Of a stretch of 30,398 bases of DNA, positions 1-7,427 are shown one piece after another. Positions within the stretch are counted from its first letter, which is position 1, and each line of letters begins with the position of its first letter. This stretch comes from an uncultured Kangiella sp. (GTDB lineage Bacteria > Pseudomonadota > Gammaproteobacteria > Enterobacterales > DSM-103792). Location of the stretch: contig CAMLNB010000012.1 of NCBI GenBank assembly GCA_946481205.1, forward strand, positions 1 through 30,398. Reading direction: 5' to 3'. The notes under the pieces are model-generated. The model was given only the letters and a program-made list of their open reading frames with translations, searched no databases and was not told where the DNA came from. Made by a program: the position numbers and the translations under genes.

Positions 1-375
1 CTGCGCCGCGTGCGCGATTACGCCGAAGTGAAAGCCGATGGCAATGTCACGGCGCAGGTTGCCGATCGCGCGCTCGACATGCTCGATGTCGATGATCACG
101 GTTTCGACACGATGGATCGCAAGCTGCTGCTGACCATCATCGAGAAATTCGACGGCGGTCCGGTCGGCCTCGACAGCCTCGCTGCCGCGATTGGCGAAGA
201 GCGCGACACCATTGAAGACGTGCTGGAGCCGTACTTGATTCAGCAAGGTTTTATCCAGCGTACGCCGCGTGGCCGCATGGCGGCCAAGATGGCCTACGTC
301 CATTTTGGTCTTGTGCCCAGCGCTGGTACCGGCGATTTGTTCCGCGCCGGCCGTGAAGAAGAGCCAAAAGCATGA
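1..375 (+). CDS. ruvB: Holliday junction branch migration ATPase RuvB (3' end only)
   Basis: The reading frame is open from base 1, so the gene enters from the left; only the last 124 residues are present. RuvB is the hexameric AAA+ motor that, with RuvA, drives branch migration of Holliday junctions in recombinational repair. The visible part is the end of the AAA+ lid domain plus the C-terminal winged-helix DNA-binding domain. It has the family signatures [45 protein letters not shown] (here [16 protein letters not shown]) and QRTPRGRMA. The Walker motifs lie outside the window. The stop overlaps the ybgC start (ATGA at 372-375), which suggests translational coupling into the tol-pal cluster, the usual arrangement in gammaproteobacteria. 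Confidence 0.97.
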   Translation: MRRVRDYAEVKADGNVTAQVADRALDMLDVDDHGFDTMDRKLLLTIIEKFDGGPVGLDSLAAAIGEERDTIEDVLEPYLIQQGFIQRTPRGRMAAKMAYVHFGLVPSAGTGDLFRAGREEEPKA

Positions 376-809
376 CGCCGTTCGTTTTCCCGGTTCGCAT
401 CTACTACGAAGATACCGACCTCGCTGGCGTGGTGTTCTACGCCAACTATTTGAAGTTCTACGAGCGTGGCCGCACCGAGCTGGTTCGCGCGCTCGGTCTG
501 GATCAGGCCGTACTGATCGAGCAAGGCCTCGCGTTTGCGGTGGCGCGTTGCGAAGTGGACTACCTGAAACCGGCCCGTTTCAACGATGCACTGGAAGTGG
601 TGACCGAGGTCAATCGGGTCGGCCGAGCCTCGGTCGAGTTCGCCCAGCAGCTGCGTTACGCCGGTCAGCCGGGGAACATTTTGAATAAAGCCTTGGTCAA
701 GGTGGTTTGTGTGACCCTGGCCGATATGAAGCCCGCCGGCTTGCCCGGCGATTTGCACCAGCAGCTGCATGCGATGCAGCTGGCAGCCCAGCGCAAAATC
801 AGCAGCTGA
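372..809 (+). CDS. ybgC: Tol-Pal system-associated acyl-CoA thioesterase YbgC
   Basis: This 145-residue single hot-dog-fold protein of the 4HBT/YbgC family is cytoplasmic and hydrolyses acyl-CoA thioesters. Its link to Tol-Pal is by conserved gene order, with a proposed role in phospholipid metabolism at the inner membrane. The family signature is at residues 11-36: [16 protein letters not shown] followed by [10 protein letters not shown]. The catalytic Asp is the second D of EDTD (Asp16). Relative to the E. coli protein as I remember it (VYHASY), the His in this segment is Tyr (VFYANY), a variant I believe also occurs in pseudomonad homologues. Start: the ATG sits in the ATGA overlap with ruvB. 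A 73-nt gap with no clear promoter separates it from tolQ. Confidence 0.96.
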   Translation: MTPFVFPVRIYYEDTDLAGVVFYANYLKFYERGRTELVRALGLDQAVLIEQGLAFAVARCEVDYLKPARFNDALEVVTEVNRVGRASVEFAQQLRYAGQPGNILNKALVKVVCVTLADMKPAGLPGDLHQQLHAMQLAAQRKISS

Positions 810-869
810 GGCGGGTGAGCTTGAATCAGCCTGACTGGAATCAGCGGTCGGGTGTCACAGTACAAGAAC

Positions 870-874
870 GGGAG
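870..874 (+). promoter_or_regulatory. Ribosome binding site selecting the GTG start of tolQ
   Basis: GGGAG lies 8 nt before the GTG at 883. It favours GTG over the in-frame ATG at 895, which has no comparable site at the right distance. The N-terminus it gives also aligns with known TolQ N-termini. Confidence 0.7.
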
Positions 875-882
875 TTGCACGC

Positions 883-1575
883 GTGACTGCGGATATGTCG
901 ATTATTGGCTTGTTCATGAATGCCAGCTTGCTGGTCAAGCTGATCATGATTTTCCTGCTGCTGTTGTCAGTGGTGTCGTGGACCATGATTTTGCAGCGCG
1001 CCAAAGTGCTGAAGAACGCCCGCACCGAGATGCAGCAGTTCGAAGAAAAGTTCTGGTCCGGTATCGATCTGAACAAGCTCTACACCGATCTGTCGTCGCG
1101 TAACCGCGAAAGCGCCGGTCTGGAGCTGTTCTTCACCGCCGGTTTTCGTGAGTTCGCCCGCTTGCGCGCGCAGGCCGGCACCTCGCCGCAGGCGATCATG
1201 GACGGCACGCACCGGGCGATGAAAGTCGCCCATTCGCGCGAAGTCGACAAGCTCGAATTCAATCTGTCCTGGCTCGCCACGATCGGTTCGACCTCACCCT
1301 ACATCGGCTTGTTCGGTACCGTCTGGGGCATCATGAACTCGTTCATCGCGCTGGGTAGCGTCAAGCAGGCGACATTGGCGATGGTTGCGCCGGGTATTGC
1401 TGAAGCCCTGATCGCCACCGCGATGGGTTTGTTCGCGGCGATTCCGGCCGTTATTGCGTATAACCGGTTCAGCAACACCGTTGGCCGCTTGGAAACGCAC
1501 TACGAGAATTTCATTGAGGAGTTCTCCGGCATTCTGCACCGCAAGGCGCACAGCGCCCCGGGTCAGCGGGAGTAA
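883..1575 (+). CDS. tolQ: TolQ, proton-channel subunit of the Tol-Pal motor
   Basis: This 230-residue inner-membrane protein of the TolQ/ExbB/MotA family is the usual family length. Together with TolR it uses the proton motive force to energise TolA, supporting outer-membrane constriction at division. There are three membrane segments: about residues 9-31 (ASLLVKLIMIFLLLLSVVSW), about 130-155 (SYIGLFGTVWG-type region, here TSPYIGLFGTVWGIMNSF) and about 165-190 (GIAEALIATAMGLFAAIPAVIAYN). The glycine/threonine-rich segments in TM2 and TM3 are the ion-path signature of the family. The start is GTG, supported by GGGAG 8 nt upstream. tolR begins 6 nt after the stop. Confidence 0.97.
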   Translation: MTADMSIIGLFMNASLLVKLIMIFLLLLSVVSWTMILQRAKVLKNARTEMQQFEEKFWSGIDLNKLYTDLSSRNRESAGLELFFTAGFREFARLRAQAGTSPQAIMDGTHRAMKVAHSREVDKLEFNLSWLATIGSTSPYIGLFGTVWGIMNSFIALGSVKQATLAMVAPGIAEALIATAMGLFAAIPAVIAYNRFSNTVGRLETHYENFIEEFSGILHRKAHSAPGQRE

Positions 1576-1581
1576 CGCGCG

Positions 1582-2022
1582 ATGGCCAAACGTCGTCGCC
1601 AGATGGCCGAGATCAACGTCGTCCCGTATATCGACGTGATGCTGGTGCTGCTGGTCATCTTCATGATCACGACGCCGATCATCACCACCGGGGTCAATGT
1701 CGAGCTGCCGGAAGCCGAAGCCGAGCCGATGTCGACCGAAAAAGAGATTGCGGTGATCACGGTCGATCGCAATGGCGCGCTGTTTCTCGATGTTGGCAGC
1801 AGCAAGAGCGGGCCATTCGAGCCGAACGAGCTGTTGTCCGAAGTGTCGATGCTGCACGAACAGAAACCGGACATGCTGATTGCGCTGGGTGGTGACAAAT
1901 ACACCGAGTACGGCAATGTGCTGAAAGTGTTCGTCCAATTGAAACGGGCCGGTATCAACAATGTCGCCTTGATGACGGATGACTCCGCACTGGAAGACGA
2001 CAAGCGGCGCAAGAACAAGTAA
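1582..2022 (+). CDS. tolR: TolR, motor rotor/anchor subunit of Tol-Pal
   Basis: This 146-residue ExbD/TolR-family protein has a short cytoplasmic N-terminus (MAKRRRQMAEINVVPYIDV), one membrane helix (about residues 16-38) and a periplasmic domain. Asp18 in VVPYIDVMLVLLVIF is the conserved proton-carrying aspartate of the family (Asp23 in E. coli numbering, from memory). The periplasmic part carries the dimeric TolR fold and can contact peptidoglycan. Its stop codon TAA shares one base with the tolA ATG (TAATG, 2020-2024), so tolA translation is probably coupled. The protein ends in a highly charged tail (EDDKRRKNK). Confidence 0.96.
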   Translation: MAKRRRQMAEINVVPYIDVMLVLLVIFMITTPIITTGVNVELPEAEAEPMSTEKEIAVITVDRNGALFLDVGSSKSGPFEPNELLSEVSMLHEQKPDMLIALGGDKYTEYGNVLKVFVQLKRAGINNVALMTDDSALEDDKRRKNK

Positions 2023-2978
2023 TGACCAAGCAGCCTCCTTTCCGGCGAGAAGATCCCAAGCTTGGCGTGCCGTTGGCGATTGCAGCGGCTGGCCATATTG
2101 TCTTGGTGGCCTTGCTGGCTTTGCATTTCAATTGGCACAGCTACGAGCCGACACCGCTGGCCGGTGAGCTGCTCGATGCGCCGACCATCGATATCAGTGA
2201 AGTCAAACAGCTCCAGCGCAAAACCCGCCAGCGCAAGCAGGACGTGCAGCGGGTTGAGCAGGAGCAGCGCGAGAAAGAACAGGAACTCGAGCGGATAAAA
2301 GAGCTCGAAGCCGAGACCGAGCGGCAGCAGCAGGCGGAAAAGCAGCGCATTGCCGAAGAGCAGGCGCGCGAAGAAGTCCGCCGCAAAGAGGATGAAGCAA
2401 AGCGTATCGCGCTGGAGAAGAAGAAAGAGCAGGAGGAGCGCGAGCAAAAGGAAAAAGCCGAGGCCGACAAGAAACGCAAGGCTGAGGAAGAGAAAAAGCG
2501 CAAAGCGGAAGAAGAGCAGAAGAAGAAAGACGCCGAAGCCAAGAAAAAGAAAGAAGAAGACGAGAAGAAGCGCAAGGCCGAGGCGGAAAAGAAACGCAAA
2601 GAGGAAGACGCCAAACGACGTGCGCAGCAGGAAGCCGATCTGGAGGCCCAGATGGAGGCCGAGGAACAAGCCTCTGCAGCACGCCGGCAACAAGTGCTGT
2701 CAGAAGTCGATAAATACAAGGCGCTGATTTACAACAAGGTCAAGCGCAACTGGATTGTGCCAGCCAATCCGCAAGGTGATTGCCGGATTCAGGTTCGGCT
2801 CGGTGCCGGCGGTATTGTGCTGGATGTGAATGACGGCATTGGTGATGCGGTGTTGTGCCGCTCGGCGGTGGCCGCAGTGAAAAAGGCAGAGCCCTTGCCG
2901 GTGCCGGAAGACCCGGCAGTGTTCAGCGAGTTGCGGGTCATCAATTTCCGGATGGACCCGAAAGATACCAGTCAATAA
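2022..2978 (+). CDS. tolA: TolA, periplasm-spanning arm of Tol-Pal
   Basis: This 318-residue protein has the three TolA domains. Residues about 16-37 form a single inner-membrane anchor (LAIAAAGHIVLVALLALHF), which contacts TolQ-TolR. Residues about 65-225 are a Lys/Glu/Ala/Arg-rich coiled coil made of degenerate KKRKAEEE-type units that spans the periplasm. Residues about 226-318 form the compact C-terminal domain that binds Pal/TolB. That domain has the expected Cys pair (GDCRIQV and AVLCRSAV) and the YNKVKRNWIVP entry motif. The coiled-coil DNA (about 2220-2690) is almost purely purine on the + strand and creates large spurious antisense frames. A gap of 56 nt separates it from the tolB start. 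Confidence 0.96.
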   Translation: MTKQPPFRREDPKLGVPLAIAAAGHIVLVALLALHFNWHSYEPTPLAGELLDAPTIDISEVKQLQRKTRQRKQDVQRVEQEQREKEQELERIKELEAETERQQQAEKQRIAEEQAREEVRRKEDEAKRIALEKKKEQEEREQKEKAEADKKRKAEEEKKRKAEEEQKKKDAEAKKKKEEDEKKRKAEAEKKRKEEDAKRRAQQEADLEAQMEAEEQASAARRQQVLSEVDKYKALIYNKVKRNWIVPANPQGDCRIQVRLGAGGIVLDVNDGIGDAVLCRSAVAAVKKAEPLPVPEDPAVFSELRVINFRMDPKDTSQ

Positions 2979-3034
2979 CAACGGAAACCGATAACAGGCG
3001 AAGCCTAAACAAGCGAACCCTGGCGAAGAGAGCG

Positions 3035-4393
3035 ATGAACAAGAAACGAAACGTAAGCGCAGCAAATATGTTGTGGACCGGTACCCTGGTGCTGCTGAGC
3101 CTGCTGGCGATGCCGGCGCGCGCAGAACTGGAGATCGTGATCACCGAGGGCATGGATGATGCCCGTCCGGTCGCCATCGCGCCGTTTCAATGGAACGGCA
3201 CCACGGTCGCGCCGCCACAGGACATGGCCGAGATCATTGCCCGCGATTTGGAACGTAGCGGTCGGTTCCGGCCGTTGCCGGTCGGCGACATGCCGGAGCG
3301 GCCGTTTGCGGCCAGCATGGTCAATCTGGCGGCGTGGCGGAACAAGGGCATTGAAGCGGTGGTGGTCGGCAAGATTAGCGAGACTGCACCGGGCCAGTAT
3401 CAAGTCGGTTTTGAATTGATCGATGTGTTCAAAGGCCGCGATAAATCCGCTGCTGCGCTCGGCAGCAGCGCGGTGATCGAAGCGCGTCAGCATCTGGTGC
3501 CGGCGGCCGGTGTGCGCATGCACGCGCACAAGATGGCCGACATCATTTACGAAAAGCTGACCGGTGAGCGCGGCGCCTTCGCGACGCATATTGCTTATGT
3601 GAATATCGACCGCAGCGATCGGCTGCCGTACAAACTGTTCGTGGCCGACTCGGATGACTACAACCCGCGCGTCATTGCCTCCAGCACGGAACCGCTGATG
3701 TCGCCAGCTTGGGCCAAAGACGGTCGTCGCATTGCTTATGTCAGTTTTGAGAAAGGGCGCTCGCAACTGTTCAGCCAAGATATCTACAGTGGCCAGCGTC
3801 AAGTGATCGCCGCGTTCCCGGGTCACAACGGGGCGCCGGCCTGGTCGCCGGATGGCAGCAAGCTGGCGATGTCGCTGTCGCATGAAGGCAACCCGGAAAT
3901 CTACGTGTATGAGCTGGCAACCCGGCAATCACGGCGGATTACCACGACGGGCATCGGCGTCATCGACACCGACCCGACGTGGTCACCAGACGGTCAGTAC
4001 ATTGCCTTTACTTCCGACCGGGGGGGTAAGCCGCAGGTCTATCGGGTGCATTTGGCGTCGGGCCAGATCCAGCGGGTGACCTTCGAGGGTGACTACAACT
4101 CGGAGCCGGAGTACAGCCCCGACGGCAAGAAGATGGTGATGATCAATCGGACCGCCGGACAGTTCCGGGTCGGCATCCAGGACCTGGCGTCCGGATTCCT
4201 GCAGGTGCTGTCGGATACCCAATTAGATCAATCACCTAGCTTGGCACCGAACGGGAGCATGGTAATATACGCGACCCTTTACCGGGGCCAACAGGTACTG
4301 GCGGTCGTCTCAACGGATGGCCGTTTCAAGGCCCGTTTGCAGGCGCGCAAGGGCGAAGTGCGCGCTCCGGCGTGGTCGCCGTTCCTGGATTGA
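3035..4393 (+). CDS. tolB: TolB, periplasmic beta-propeller of Tol-Pal
   Basis: This 452-residue exported protein binds Pal at the outer membrane and releases it on TolA pull. Residues 1-30 are a Sec signal peptide ending in MPARA before ELEIVITEG, the normal start of mature TolB. The N-terminal alpha/beta domain is followed by a six-bladed propeller with WSPDG-type repeats (PAWAKDGRRIAY, PAWSPDGSKLAM, PTWSPDGQYIAF, PEYSPDGKKMVM, PSLAPNGSMVIY). I chose ATG 3035 because it gives a full signal peptide and follows a purine-rich GAAGAG; the frame is open further upstream, but that stretch lies inside tolA. ATG 3068 is a less likely alternative. The codons near 4217-4290 are unusually AT-rich (see the candidate pal promoter). 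Confidence 0.96.
   Translation: MNKKRNVSAANMLWTGTLVLLSLLAMPARAELEIVITEGMDDARPVAIAPFQWNGTTVAPPQDMAEIIARDLERSGRFRPLPVGDMPERPFAASMVNLAAWRNKGIEAVVVGKISETAPGQYQVGFELIDVFKGRDKSAAALGSSAVIEARQHLVPAAGVRMHAHKMADIIYEKLTGERGAFATHIAYVNIDRSDRLPYKLFVADSDDYNPRVIASSTEPLMSPAWAKDGRRIAYVSFEKGRSQLFSQDIYSGQRQVIAAFPGHNGAPAWSPDGSKLAMSLSHEGNPEIYVYELATRQSRRITTTGIGVIDTDPTWSPDGQYIAFTSDRGGKPQVYRVHLASGQIQRVTFEGDYNSEPEYSPDGKKMVMINRTAGQFRVGIQDLASGFLQVLSDTQLDQSPSLAPNGSMVIYATLYRGQQVLAVVSTDGRFKARLQARKGEVRAPAWSPFLD
4241..4268 (+). promoter_or_regulatory. Candidate sigma-70 promoter for pal inside tolB
   Basis: TTGGCA (4241-4246; 5/6 match to TTGACA) and TAATAT (4263-4268; 4/6 match) are separated by 16 bp, about 205 bp upstream of pal. 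The surrounding tolB codons are unusual for this gene (TTA, TCA, CCT, GTA, ATA, CTT within about 25 codons), as if the protein sequence had been fitted around an AT-rich regulatory element. This is inference from motif match only. Confidence 0.3.
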
Positions 4394-4461
4394 GTTCGTG
4401 GCGTCCGATCATGGGGTCGGGCGTTTGATGGCAGTTTTTCGTTGTATTTTTTACTTTGGGC

Positions 4462-4466
4462 GGGAG
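4462..4466 (+). promoter_or_regulatory. Ribosome binding site selecting the pal start
   Basis: GGGAG lies 8 nt before ATG 4475. It excludes the upstream in-frame TTG at 4442, which would add an 11-residue extension lacking signal-peptide character. Confidence 0.7.
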
Positions 4467-4474
4467 TTAACACA

Positions 4475-4999
4475 ATGTCGATTTATCAAATGGGAAAGAA
4501 CGTTGTTCTGGCTTTGGTTGTAGCCGGCTTGGCTGCTTGCGCCAGCAAGCAAACCGAAACTGACACCAGCGGCAGCAGCACCGCCGGTACCGATACCACC
4601 ACCACTCAGCCGATTCAGCAAGGCCCGAGCGCTGAAGAACTGGCGCGTCTGGCTGACATCGAAGCACGCAAAGCACGCGTGATTTACTTCGAATTTGATG
4701 ATGCAAACATCAAACCGGAATACCGTGATCTGCTGGCCGCTCATGGCGCCTTCCTGGCCAAGAACCCGGGCCTGAGCGTCACGGTTGAAGGTCATTGCGA
4801 CGAGCGCGGCACTCCGGAATACAACGTTGGCCTCGGCGAGCGTCGTTCGAATGCCATCAAGCAAGTGCTGCAAAGCTATGGCGTGCAAGCGTCGCAAATC
4901 AAAACCGTTTCGTACGGCGAAGAAAAGCCGGCCAACCCGTCGCATGACGAATCTGCCTGGGCGCAGAACCGTCGTGGCGTTCTGGTCTACGAAGGTTAA
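4475..4999 (+). CDS. pal: Pal, peptidoglycan-associated outer-membrane lipoprotein
   Basis: This 174-residue protein is the usual Pal length. Residues 1-21 form a lipoprotein signal with lipobox LAA-C; Cys22 would be lipidated and is followed by Ala, so outer-membrane sorting is expected. A Ser/Thr/Gly linker (about 25-60) precedes the OmpA-like peptidoglycan-binding domain (about 70-174). The domain has the signature VIYFEFDDANIKPEY, VEGHCDERGTPEYN and LGERRSNAIKQVL, including the Asp and Arg that hold the diaminopimelate of peptidoglycan in this family. Pal is the outer-membrane end of the Tol-Pal chain and binds TolB or peptidoglycan alternately. ATG 4475 was chosen from the GGGAG site. 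cpoB starts 5 nt after the stop. Confidence 0.97.
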   Translation: MSIYQMGKNVVLALVVAGLAACASKQTETDTSGSSTAGTDTTTTQPIQQGPSAEELARLADIEARKARVIYFEFDDANIKPEYRDLLAAHGAFLAKNPGLSVTVEGHCDERGTPEYNVGLGERRSNAIKQVLQSYGVQASQIKTVSYGEEKPANPSHDESAWAQNRRGVLVYEG

Positions 5000-5004
5000 T
5001 TCCG

Positions 5005-5886
5005 ATGCGTAAGCTCAAAGCGGCGGCCCTGGTCGCCGCTTTGTTCTCTCGAGCGATCATCTCCGGAGTCATCGTTTCCGGAGTGACCCTCGCCAGCGTG
5101 GCTCAAGCGGCGGCCCCTGTGGTCAGTGCAGCCAATGAGCAACGCCAGCAGCAGCAATCGACCGCGGTGCAAGCGCAGCAAGAACAACTGCGCAATCAGG
5201 TCATTGCCGATCTGCAGATTCAAGTGACAGCGCTGCAAGAAGAAGTGCGAGTGCTGCGCGGTCTTATCGAAGAACAAGATTACAAAATTGCCCAGATGGC
5301 CGAGCGCAATCGCGCGCTGTATCGCGAGATCGACAGTCGCCTGAATGGCGGCGCGTCGGCACCGGTCAGCGAAGAACCGGTCAGCGTCAACTCCGTACCC
5401 TCGTTGCCAGAGCCGGCAACCGTTACCGAACCGACGGTGGTCGAGCCAACGCCGGCGCCAGTCGAACCAGCCAAGCCGGTCAAGTCCACTGGCAAGAGCA
5501 GCCAGAATGTCGAGGCCGAACAAAAAGCCTACGACGCCATTTTTCCGCTGGTTCGCAACAAGCAATACAGCGAAGCTGCGAAAGCCTATCTCGAGTTTCT
5601 GAACAAATACCCGGACGGTCGCAATGGCGCCAATGCCCGCTATTGGCTCGCCCAGGTTTATTACGTTCAGGGCAGTTATGAAGAAGCCGAGACCCAATTC
5701 AAGCTGGTCATGAGTCAGTACAGCGATTCGCCGAAAGCCTCGGATGCGCTGTTGAAACTCGGTGAAATCGAAAAACGCCGTGGCGCCAATGCGGCGGCCA
5801 AAGCCCTGTTCCAGCAGGTGGTCCAGAAATACCCCGGCAGTTCGTCTGCGCAAGTCGCCCAACAGCGCTTGCAGGAACTGCGCTGA
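5005..5886 (+). CDS. cpoB: CpoB (YbgF), periplasmic coordinator of Tol-Pal and PBP1B
   Basis: This 293-residue periplasmic protein binds TolA and, in E. coli, couples outer-membrane constriction to peptidoglycan synthesis at the septum. Residues 1 to about 35 form a signal peptide ending SVAQA, longer than usual because of a small internal duplication (IISGV-IVSGV, residues 18-27). Residues about 40-110 are a Gln/Glu-rich trimerising coiled coil (LQIQVTALQEEVRVLRGLIEEQ). A Pro/Val/Thr-rich linker (about 118-165) leads to a C-terminal TPR domain (about 168-293; YDAIFPLVRNKQYSEAAKAY, LAQVYYVQGSYEEAETQF, ALLKLGEIEKRRGANAAAKALF). It is the last gene of the tol-pal cluster and is followed immediately by a strong terminator. 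Confidence 0.95.
   Translation: MRKLKAAALVAALFSRAIISGVIVSGVTLASVAQAAAPVVSAANEQRQQQQSTAVQAQQEQLRNQVIADLQIQVTALQEEVRVLRGLIEEQDYKIAQMAERNRALYREIDSRLNGGASAPVSEEPVSVNSVPSLPEPATVTEPTVVEPTPAPVEPAKPVKSTGKSSQNVEAEQKAYDAIFPLVRNKQYSEAAKAYLEFLNKYPDGRNGANARYWLAQVYYVQGSYEEAETQFKLVMSQYSDSPKASDALLKLGEIEKRRGANAAAKALFQQVVQKYPGSSSAQVAQQRLQELR
5056..5085 (+). repeat. 15-nt tandem duplication in the cpoB signal peptide
   Basis: Two adjacent 15-nt in-frame units (5056-5070 and 5071-5085) share 12 of 15 bases and encode IISGV and IVSGV. They extend the hydrophobic core of the CpoB signal peptide. Confidence 0.6.
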
Positions 5887-5898
5887 ATTTCCTTCTAC

Positions 5899-5923
5899 AC
5901 TGGCGGCATCGCCGCCAGTTTTT
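5899..5923 (+). terminator. Intrinsic terminator after cpoB
   Basis: A perfect 9-bp GC-rich stem (5899-5907 ACTGGCGGC with 5911-5919 GCCGCCAGT) with a 3-nt loop ATC runs directly into TTTTT (5919-5923). This is a textbook Rho-independent terminator. It lies only 12 nt before the queE ATG, leaving no room for a promoter between them. Confidence 0.85.
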
Positions 5924-5935
5924 CCTGTGACCTCC

Positions 5936-6577
5936 ATGACCCGTTTGCGCCTGACCGAAATGTTTTTCTCACTGCAAGGTGAGGCGCGTACTGTCGGTTG
6001 GCCAACCGTTTTTATCCGGCTGACCGGTTGCCCGCTACGCTGTGGCTATTGCGACAGCGAATACGCTTTCTACGGTGGTGAATACCACGAGCTCGATGCG
6101 ATTCTGGCCAAAGTTGCCGAGTGGGCACCGCGTTATGTCTGTGTGACCGGTGGCGAACCGCTGGCGCAAAAAGGCTGCATCGAGTTGCTGAAAGCGCTGT
6201 GCGATGCCGGTTACGACGTCTCACTCGAAACCAGCGGCGCGTTGGATATCAGCGAAGTCGATCCGCGCGTGTCGCGGGTCATGGATATCAAAACGCCGGG
6301 CTCCGGTGAAGTGGACAAGAACCGCTGGGCCAATCTGCCACTGTTGACCGCGCACGATCAGATCAAGTTCGTACTCTGCGATCGCAAGGATTACGATTGG
6401 GCGCGGATGAAACTGGACGAGCACCAGCTGAGCAAGACTTGCGATGTTTTGTTCTCGCCGGTGTTTGGTTCATTGAGCTACCGCGATCTGGCCGACTGGA
6501 TACTGGCCGATCGGCTACCGGTGCGGATGCAGCTGCAACTGCACAAACATATTTGGGGCGATGTGCCAGGGCATTGA
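5936..6577 (+). CDS. queE: 7-carboxy-7-deazaguanine synthase QueE
   Basis: This 213-residue radical SAM enzyme converts 6-carboxytetrahydropterin to 7-carboxy-7-deazaguanine, the second step from 6-pyruvoyl-type pterin towards preQ0 and queuosine. It has the radical SAM cluster motif CX3CX2C at Cys32, Cys36 and Cys39 (GCPLRCGYCD). An N-terminal LTEMFFSLQGEA segment and a VTGGEPLAQ glycine motif for SAM binding are also present. ATG 5936 was chosen because it starts with the typical MTRLRLTEMF; the frame is open upstream but lies over cpoB and the terminator. The ribosome site is weak (GTGA at 5927-5930). It is paired with queC downstream (77 nt gap). Confidence 0.95.
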   Translation: MTRLRLTEMFFSLQGEARTVGWPTVFIRLTGCPLRCGYCDSEYAFYGGEYHELDAILAKVAEWAPRYVCVTGGEPLAQKGCIELLKALCDAGYDVSLETSGALDISEVDPRVSRVMDIKTPGSGEVDKNRWANLPLLTAHDQIKFVLCDRKDYDWARMKLDEHQLSKTCDVLFSPVFGSLSYRDLADWILADRLPVRMQLQLHKHIWGDVPGH

Positions 6578-6654
6578 GCCTGCATGCCGTCCGCGGCCGC
6601 GATGCCTAATGCTCGCCGCTGCAATAACCTCTTCTGAATGTCGGAAACCTCGTC

Positions 6655-7329
6655 ATGTCTCAGCGCGCTGTGGTTCTGCTTTCCGGTGGCCTTGATTCCA
6701 CCACCTGTCTGGCGATTGCCAAATCGCGCGGCTTCGATTGCTACGCGCTCAGTTTTCGTTATGGTCAGCGCTCGCAGCAAGAAATTGTTTTTGCCGAACG
6801 CATCGCCAAAGCGGTCAACGTCAAAGAGCACAAGATCATCGATCTGGATCTGTCGCAGATCGGTGGCTCGGCGTTGACCGATCGCAGCATCGCGGTGCCG
6901 GAAGCACCAACCACCGGCATTCCGGTCACTTACGTGCCGGCGCGTAACACGGTGTTTTTGTCGATTGCGCTCGGCTGGGCCGAGGTGCTGGATGCCCAGC
7001 ATATTTTCACTGGCGTCAACGCGGTTGATTACTCGGGTTATCCGGATTGCCGACCCGCGTATATCGCAGCATTTGAGCGGATGGCGAATTTGGCGACACG
7101 TGCCGGTGTGGAAGGCCACACGCTGCATATCGAAACGCCGCTGATCGCGCTCAGCAAAGCTGACATCATTCGCACCGGAACGGCACTGGCGGTCAATTAC
7201 AGTTTGACCGTGTCGTGTTATCAGGCCGACGACACCGGGCGGGCGTGCGGTCGCTGCGATGCCTGTCGTTTGCGCAAAGCCGGTTTTGCCGAAGCCGGCG
7301 TGGCCGATCCGACCCGCTACCAGAGTTGA
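6655..7329 (+). CDS. queC: 7-cyano-7-deazaguanine (preQ0) synthase QueC
   Basis: This 224-residue ATP-dependent PP-loop enzyme turns 7-carboxy-7-deazaguanine into preQ0, directly following QueE in the queuosine pathway. The PP-loop SGGLDSTT is at residues 10-17. The C-terminal zinc site has four cysteines, Cys188, Cys198, Cys201 and Cys204 ([13 protein letters not shown]). [21 protein letters not shown] and [17 protein letters not shown] are family motifs. Length is normal. The ATG start gives the canonical [12 protein letters not shown]. In several gammaproteobacteria this gene closes the tol-pal/que region, which fits the change to accessory genes right after it. Confidence 0.97.
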   Translation: MSQRAVVLLSGGLDSTTCLAIAKSRGFDCYALSFRYGQRSQQEIVFAERIAKAVNVKEHKIIDLDLSQIGGSALTDRSIAVPEAPTTGIPVTYVPARNTVFLSIALGWAEVLDAQHIFTGVNAVDYSGYPDCRPAYIAAFERMANLATRAGVEGHTLHIETPLIALSKADIIRTGTALAVNYSLTVSCYQADDTGRACGRCDACRLRKAGFAEAGVADPTRYQS

Positions 7330-7417
7330 AGCGAGCGGTTATAAGCGCGGCTTTGCGCGCCGCTTCACATTGTTCGTCCTGACGCTTCGTTAGCATTCAA
7401 GCTCCACCCAAGGATAC

Positions 7418-7423
7418 GGGAGG
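7418..7423 (+). promoter_or_regulatory. Ribosome binding site of the unknown gene at 7428
   Basis: GGGAGG lies 4 nt before ATG 7428, a strong Shine-Dalgarno match that supports this being an expressed gene. Confidence 0.55.
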
Positions 7424-7427
7424 TTGT

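Noticed and set aside
1563..2693. 376-codon Leu/Phe-rich - strand frame resembling a membrane protein
   Set aside because: The hydrophobic look comes only from reading the purine-rich TolA coiled coil backwards; there is no signal or family motif.
2855..3034. 60-codon N-terminal extension of tolB
   Set aside because: It overlaps tolA in another frame and would bury the signal peptide; ATG 3035 gives a normal TolB.
5762..5935. N-terminal extension of queE
   Set aside because: It runs through the cpoB 3' end and a strong terminator; the conserved QueE N-terminus starts at 5936.
5880..5940. PreQ1 riboswitch controlling queE
   Set aside because: Only a terminator hairpin is present and the upstream sequence is cpoB coding; no aptamer-like element was recognised.
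7341..7365. Possible terminator after queC
   Set aside because: The AAGCGCGGC...GCCGCTT pairing is imperfect and has no T-tract.
7330..7427. Possible tRNA gene after queC, as found in some relatives
   Set aside because: I could not find a cloverleaf: no TTC-type T-arm motif with matching acceptor stem in this 98-nt gap.
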